Positions 13,929-16,564 of a DNA stretch of 16,564 bases are shown here, one piece after another; the stretch's first letter is position 1; each line of letters starts with the position of its first letter. Position numbers and translations under genes: made by a program. The DNA is taken from contig JBDLTZ010000215.1 of the NCBI GenBank assembly GCA_039805565.1, forward strand, positions 1-16,564, in the 5' to 3' direction. Source of the DNA: CALJIC01 sp039805565 (lineage in GTDB: Bacteria > Chloroflexota > Chloroflexia > Chloroflexales > Roseiflexaceae). The notes beneath the pieces are model-generated. The model was not told where the DNA came from and made no database searches. It saw only the letters and a list, made by a program, of their open reading frames with translations.

Positions 13929-14924
13929 ATGCAGATCCCAGCGCAAATCGCCCCATTCCTGCCGTACATCGGCGCGGGCATGTTCTTCCTGGTCGTCCTC
14001 GGCATCTTTGCCGTGGTGGCGCAGCGGGCGGACGGCGGGGTGAAGAACGTAGGCGACCGGCTCAGCCAGTTCGCCGACCGCCGCGAGCAGCAGGCCAAGG
14101 GCGGCAGCTCGAAGCCCCTGGCCGAGATCGACGCGCGCCTCTCCAAGGGCAAGCGCGGCAGCCAGACCGCGCGCGACCTGGCGCGGGCCGACCTGAAGCT
14201 GACGGTGACCGAGTTCTACGGCCTGAAGCTGCTGATGGCGATCCTCGGCGCCGGCGTCGGGGCTTTTATTGGGCGCGCCTCACCCGAGGCGCAGCTGCTC
14301 TCGGCCATTGTCGGTTTCGTGCTGTTCTCGTTCCTGCCGAACATGTACGTCGGCTCGGCCGCCAAGGGCCGCGTGACCAAGTTCAACAACCAGCTCGGCG
14401 ACACCATCAACATGATGGCGAACTCGCTGCGCTCGGGCTACTCGCTGCTCCAGTCGATGGAGCTCGTCTCGCGCGAGGCGCCTACGCCCACGGCTGCTGA
14501 GTTCCGCCGGGTGGTGCAGGAGGTGGGTCTCGGCCTCTCCACCGAGGACGCGCTGGCCAACCTGCTGAAGCGCGTGCCCTCGGAGGACCTGGACCTCATG
14601 GTCACCGCCATCAACATCCAGATGGAGTCCGGCGGTAACCTGGCTCAGATCCTCGACACCATCGGCCACACCATCCGCGAGCGCGTGCGCATCAAGGGCG
14701 AGATCCAGACGCTTACGGCGCAGGGCCGCATCTCGGCCTACGTGATCACCGGCCTGCCGATCGCGCTGGCCCTGTTCATCACAATGATGAATCCGAGCTA
14801 CATGTCGCCGATCTTCACCTTCGGCATGCCGCCGCAGGCCTGGTGCTGTCTGCCCGTCGCCGCGTCGGTGATGATTATCGCAGGCTTCTTTGCAATTATG
14901 AAGATTGTCGACATCGAGGTCTAG
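13929..14924 (+). CDS. tadB: TadB inner-membrane platform protein (T2SSF domain)
   Basis: 331 residues. One of two paired polytopic proteins that form the platform on which CpaF acts. Helices are visible at about 13-31, 98-114, 118-137, 275-290 and 300-325. The T2SSF domain covers about 155-280, with the family stretch LGDTINMMANSLRSGYSLLQ at its start and the acidic VPSEDLDLMVTAINIQMESGGNLA later. A cytoplasmic segment (about 32-95) opens with GDRLSQF, the same seven residues found at the same place in the partner TadC. A GAGGG site lies 8 bp before the start. Spacing to cpaF is 74 bp and holds the hairpin. Confidence 0.9.
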   Translation: MQIPAQIAPFLPYIGAGMFFLVVLGIFAVVAQRADGGVKNVGDRLSQFADRREQQAKGGSSKPLAEIDARLSKGKRGSQTARDLARADLKLTVTEFYGLKLLMAILGAGVGAFIGRASPEAQLLSAIVGFVLFSFLPNMYVGSAAKGRVTKFNNQLGDTINMMANSLRSGYSLLQSMELVSREAPTPTAAEFRRVVQEVGLGLSTEDALANLLKRVPSEDLDLMVTAINIQMESGGNLAQILDTIGHTIRERVRIKGEIQTLTAQGRISAYVITGLPIALALFITMMNPSYMSPIFTFGMPPQAWCCLPVAASVMIIAGFFAIMKIVDIEV

Positions 14925-14936
14925 CAGGTGAACACA

Positions 14937-14968
14937 AGGGCACAGAGCCCCTGTTCCTCAGATGAGGA
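14937..14968 (+). other. tadB-tadC spacer with a possible repeat relic
   Basis: AGGGCACAGAGCCCCTG (14937-14953) matches GGGGCACAGGGCTTCTG (1419-1435, inside palindromic copy 2) at 13 of 17 bases. A GGACCAAA unit follows at 14966-14973. A 5-bp hairpin (TCCTC/GAGGA, 14955-14968) is also present. A decayed copy of the same dispersed element is possible but weakly supported. Confidence 0.25.
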
Positions 14969-15007
14969 CCAAACCGGAGTAGTAGGGCTGACCGGAGGAG
15001 CGAAGCG

Positions 15008-15943
15008 ATGAATGCAATGCTGCCGCTGATCGCGTTCGGCGTGCTGGTGATGTTCGGCATCGTGGTGGCCGTGCTGGGGCTGCGCCAGTCGCGGCAGCCC
15101 GACGTCATCGGCGACCGGCTGAGCCAGTTCACCGAGCGGACGATGACGCTGGAAGAGCTCGAGCTCCAGCAGCCGTTCAGCCAGCGCGTGCTCGTGCCGC
15201 TGGCGCGCTCCACCCTGGCGAAGCTTGGTGAGTACGGGCCGAAGCAGAGCGCCGAGCGCCTGCGCCTGAGCATCCAGCAGGCGGGCAACCCGGGCAACCT
15301 GACCCCCATGCAGTTCTCGGGCATCCGCATGGGGCTGGCGATCGGTCTGCTGGTGATCTTCGGCATCGTGACCTTCTCGCAGGGCATGGAGCCCGCCCAG
15401 GCCATGATGTACACGGCGATCGGCGCGGGCCTCGGCTACCTGCTGCCGGGCATCTGGCTGGGCCAGCAGATCAAAAAGCGCAAGAAGGCGCTCGTCAAGG
15501 CACTGCCGGACGCGCTCGACCTGCTGTGCATCTGCGTCGAGGCCGGCCTATCGTTCGACCAGGCCATGCAGCGCCTGACCGAGAAGTGGGACGACGCGCT
15601 CTCGCAGGAGTTCCGCAAGGTGCTCAGCGACACGCGGCTCGGCCGGGCTCGGCGCGACGCGCTCAAGGACATGGTAGCGCGCTGTGGCGTGGACGACATC
15701 CAGACGTTCATCGGCGCGATCATCCAGGCCGAGCAGCTCGGCGTGTCGATCGGCCGCATCCTGCGCATTCAGTCTGACCAGATGCGTGTGCGGCGGCGCC
15801 AGCGGGCGGAGGAGGAGGCGCAGAAGGCGCCGATCAAGATGCTCTTCCCGATGGTGTTCCTGATCTTCCCATCGCTGTTTGTGGTGATCCTCGGGCCGGC
15901 CGTACCGCGCCTGATCAAGGCCAACAGCGGCGTGGGCGGCTAA
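15008..15943 (+). CDS. tadC: TadC inner-membrane platform protein (T2SSF domain)
   Basis: 311 residues, the partner of TadB in the inner-membrane platform. Helices are visible at about 5-25, 110-125, 133-152 and 278-300. The T2SSF domain starts with the conserved LPDALDLLCICVEAGLSFDQ (about 160-180) and ends near the basic MRVRRRQRAEEEAQKAPIKM, a typical T2SSF/TadC boundary before the last helix. The start is fixed by GGAGGAG (14994-15000), 7 bp upstream, the best ribosome site in the operon. GDRLSQF at 35-41 mirrors TadB. It is the last gene of the machine operon; two hairpins follow. Confidence 0.92.
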   Translation: MNAMLPLIAFGVLVMFGIVVAVLGLRQSRQPDVIGDRLSQFTERTMTLEELELQQPFSQRVLVPLARSTLAKLGEYGPKQSAERLRLSIQQAGNPGNLTPMQFSGIRMGLAIGLLVIFGIVTFSQGMEPAQAMMYTAIGAGLGYLLPGIWLGQQIKKRKKALVKALPDALDLLCICVEAGLSFDQAMQRLTEKWDDALSQEFRKVLSDTRLGRARRDALKDMVARCGVDDIQTFIGAIIQAEQLGVSIGRILRIQSDQMRVRRRQRAEEEAQKAPIKMLFPMVFLIFPSLFVVILGPAVPRLIKANSGVGG

Positions 15944-15975
15944 GCGCGCCGAGAGCTGAAGGCAGAACGATGAAC

Positions 15976-16007
15976 GAGCGGGGCGAGCGGCAATGCTCCC
16001 CCCGCTC
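15976..16007 (+). terminator. Hairpin terminator candidate after tadC
   Basis: GAGCGGGG (15976-15983) pairs with CCCCGCTC (16000-16007), and an inner GAGC (15985-15988) pairs with GCTC (15995-15998), separated by one C-C mismatch; the loop is GGCAAT. The tail TCTTAT is only mildly T-rich. It is placed 33 bp after the operon stop. Confidence 0.6.
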
Positions 16008-16015
16008 TCTTATGC

Positions 16016-16042
16016 CGGCGATGCGCTTCCGGCGCATCGCCG
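16016..16042 (+). terminator. Second hairpin after tadC
   Basis: CGGCGATGCGC (16016-16026) pairs perfectly with GCGCATCGCCG (16032-16042) around a 5-nt TTCCG loop. It lies 9 bp after the previous hairpin, making a tandem transcription end between the pilus operon and the DUF192 gene. Confidence 0.6.
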
Positions 16043-16093
16043 CCCGGGCAACACACGTAGGATCGCCGTAGAGTGCTGCACGAAGACGAGGCT

Positions 16094-16462
16094 ATGGACA
16101 CCGTACACATCCTGAACACGACGCGCGGGACCGTGCTGGCCGACCGGGCCGAGGTGGCCCGGTCGTTCCTGGCGCGCGGCATAGGCCTGATGGGGCGCGC
16201 CGCGCTGCCCGAGGGGTACGCGCTGCTGATCTATCCGGAGTGGAGCATCCACATGCTCTTCATGAAGATACCACTCGACGTCCTGTTCGTGGACCGCGAG
16301 CACACGGTGGTGGGCCTACGCGAGTCGCTACCGCCGTGGAGCCCATACGCCGGGGTCTCGCCCGGCCGCGGGCGCTACGTGGTGGAGATGCCGGCCGGCG
16401 TGATCAGCGCGACAGCCACGGCGCTCGGGGACCGGCTGGAGATCACGCCGCCCCTGTTCTGA
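16094..16462 (+). CDS. DUF192 family protein
   Basis: 122 residues from ATG 16094 (TTRGTVLADRAEVARSFLAR... onward). A GTG at 16073 in the same frame, with AGGA 10 bp upstream, would add seven residues; GAGG lies only 2 bp before the ATG, so the start is uncertain. The family hallmarks are clear: RGIGLMGRAALPEGYALLI, then WSIHMLFMKIPLDVLFVD, then an EMPAG turn near the end (aligned to the usual 'ELPAG'). DUF192 domains fold as a small beta-barrel; the molecular function is not established. No signal peptide is visible, unlike many proteobacterial members. It lies behind the tandem hairpins, so it is probably a separate transcription unit, and its link to the pilus is doubtful. Confidence 0.85.
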   Translation: MDTVHILNTTRGTVLADRAEVARSFLARGIGLMGRAALPEGYALLIYPEWSIHMLFMKIPLDVLFVDREHTVVGLRESLPPWSPYAGVSPGRGRYVVEMPAGVISATATALGDRLEITPPLF

Positions 16463-16488
16463 CATGGCGCGCGGCCATCTGCTATAAT
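16459..16488 (+). promoter_or_regulatory. Strong promoter for the last gene, predicted leaderless
   Basis: CTGACA (16459-16464, 5 of 6), an 18-bp spacer and TATAAT (16483-16488) with TGC before it, giving TGCTATAAT at 16480. The ATG at 16496 lies 7 bp after the -10, where transcription itself should begin. The -35 overlaps the stop codon of the DUF192 gene. Confidence 0.65.
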
Positions 16489-16503
16489 CCGCCGCATGGC
16501 CGC
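16471..16503 (+). promoter_or_regulatory. Inverted repeat around the -10 box, candidate operator
   Basis: GCGGCCAT (16471-16478) and ATGGCCGC (16496-16503) are perfect inverted repeats flanking the -10 element and the start codon. A further ATGGC at 16464-16468 makes a third half-site (ATGGC-gcgcg-GCCAT). Such spacing would suit a dimeric repressor that blocks the promoter. Confidence 0.4.
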
Positions 16504-16564
16504 ACCTCCGCACACAACTCGCACCGCACCCCTGGTAGGCCCGGCGCTGTTTCTTAGCGTCCTG
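16496..16564 (+). CDS. N-terminus of an unidentified protein, cut by the window end
   Basis: The frame from ATG 16496 is open to the last base and gives 23 residues: a polar start (MAAPPHTTRTAPL) followed by a hydrophobic run (VGPALFLSVL) that looks like the beginning of a first membrane helix. No ribosome site precedes it, in keeping with a leaderless transcript. The family cannot be recognised from so little sequence. Support comes from the promoter and the open frame only. Confidence 0.5.
   Translation, partial: MAAPPHTTRTAPLVGPALFLSVL

Noticed and set aside
14955..14968. Small 5-bp hairpin between tadB and tadC
   Set aside because: Too short and without a T-tract to be called a terminator; kept only as a note on the spacer.
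1..16564. tRNA, rRNA, transposase, integrase or attachment sites
   Set aside because: No cloverleaf-like sequence, rRNA segment or transposase/integrase motif was noticed by eye. A covariance-model search would be needed to exclude small RNAs.

Overview
The window carries a Tad (tight adherence, Flp-type) pilus locus from a GC-rich bacterium. It is most likely a member of the Chloroflexota (Roseiflexus/Kouleothrix/Herpetosiphon-like). The reasons are inferential: there is a large polytopic glycosyltransferase-like protein of the kind common in that phylum. A pilus protein carries a long Pro-Thr-Asn stalk. A secreted protein ends in NLPVVSRP, which resembles the (Y/N)LPLVxR tails I know from Chloroflexota exported proteins. 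The assembly genes contain no outer-membrane secretin, as expected for a cell envelope without a typical LPS outer membrane. No 16S or other marker gene is present, so the phylum is not proven.

Layout, all genes on the + strand. 2-2461: 3' part of a multi-pass membrane protein (glycosyltransferase-like), interrupted twice in frame by short inverted-repeat elements. 2462-2737: gene-free, with a pyrimidine-rich tract, a pair of 9-bp direct repeats and a TATAAT promoter. 2738-7097: pilus-subunit cluster: a TadE-like pseudopilin, a second TadE-like protein with DxDGDG calcium-type motifs and a PT-rich stalk, and a TadG-like protein carrying a von Willebrand factor A domain. 7098-7305: a strongly structured intergenic region with three hairpins, then a promoter and a palindrome. 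7306-9894: an exported kelch-like beta-propeller protein. 9895-10112: a hairpin terminator candidate and an extended -10 promoter. 10113-15943: the assembly machine, in order CpaB/RcpC, CpaE/TadZ, CpaF/TadA, TadB, TadC. A perfect 17-bp hairpin lies between cpaF and tadB, and two hairpins follow tadC. 16094-16462: a DUF192 protein. 16496-16564: the first 23 codons of another gene behind a strong promoter that predicts a leaderless mRNA.

How the parts fit: CpaF (hexameric ATPase) drives the inner-membrane platform TadB/TadC. CpaE/TadZ positions the machine, and here it has a complete phospho-receiver domain, so it could take a kinase signal. CpaB is a membrane-anchored SAF-domain protein. The TadE/TadG-like proteins are minor pilins, and their large, possibly Ca2+- and metal-binding domains probably sit at the tip or surface. 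The kelch-like protein lies between the subunit genes and the machine genes, which suggests it works with the pilus, for example as a surface adhesin. The major pilin (Flp) and the prepilin peptidase (TadV/CpaA) are not in this window.

The most unusual items are the calcium-motif and stalk-bearing TadE-like protein, the VWA TadG, the embedded kelch-like protein with its C-terminal tail, the in-frame palindromic insertions in the first gene, the chain of RNA-hairpin elements between genes, and the repeated TGCTATAAT-type promoters.
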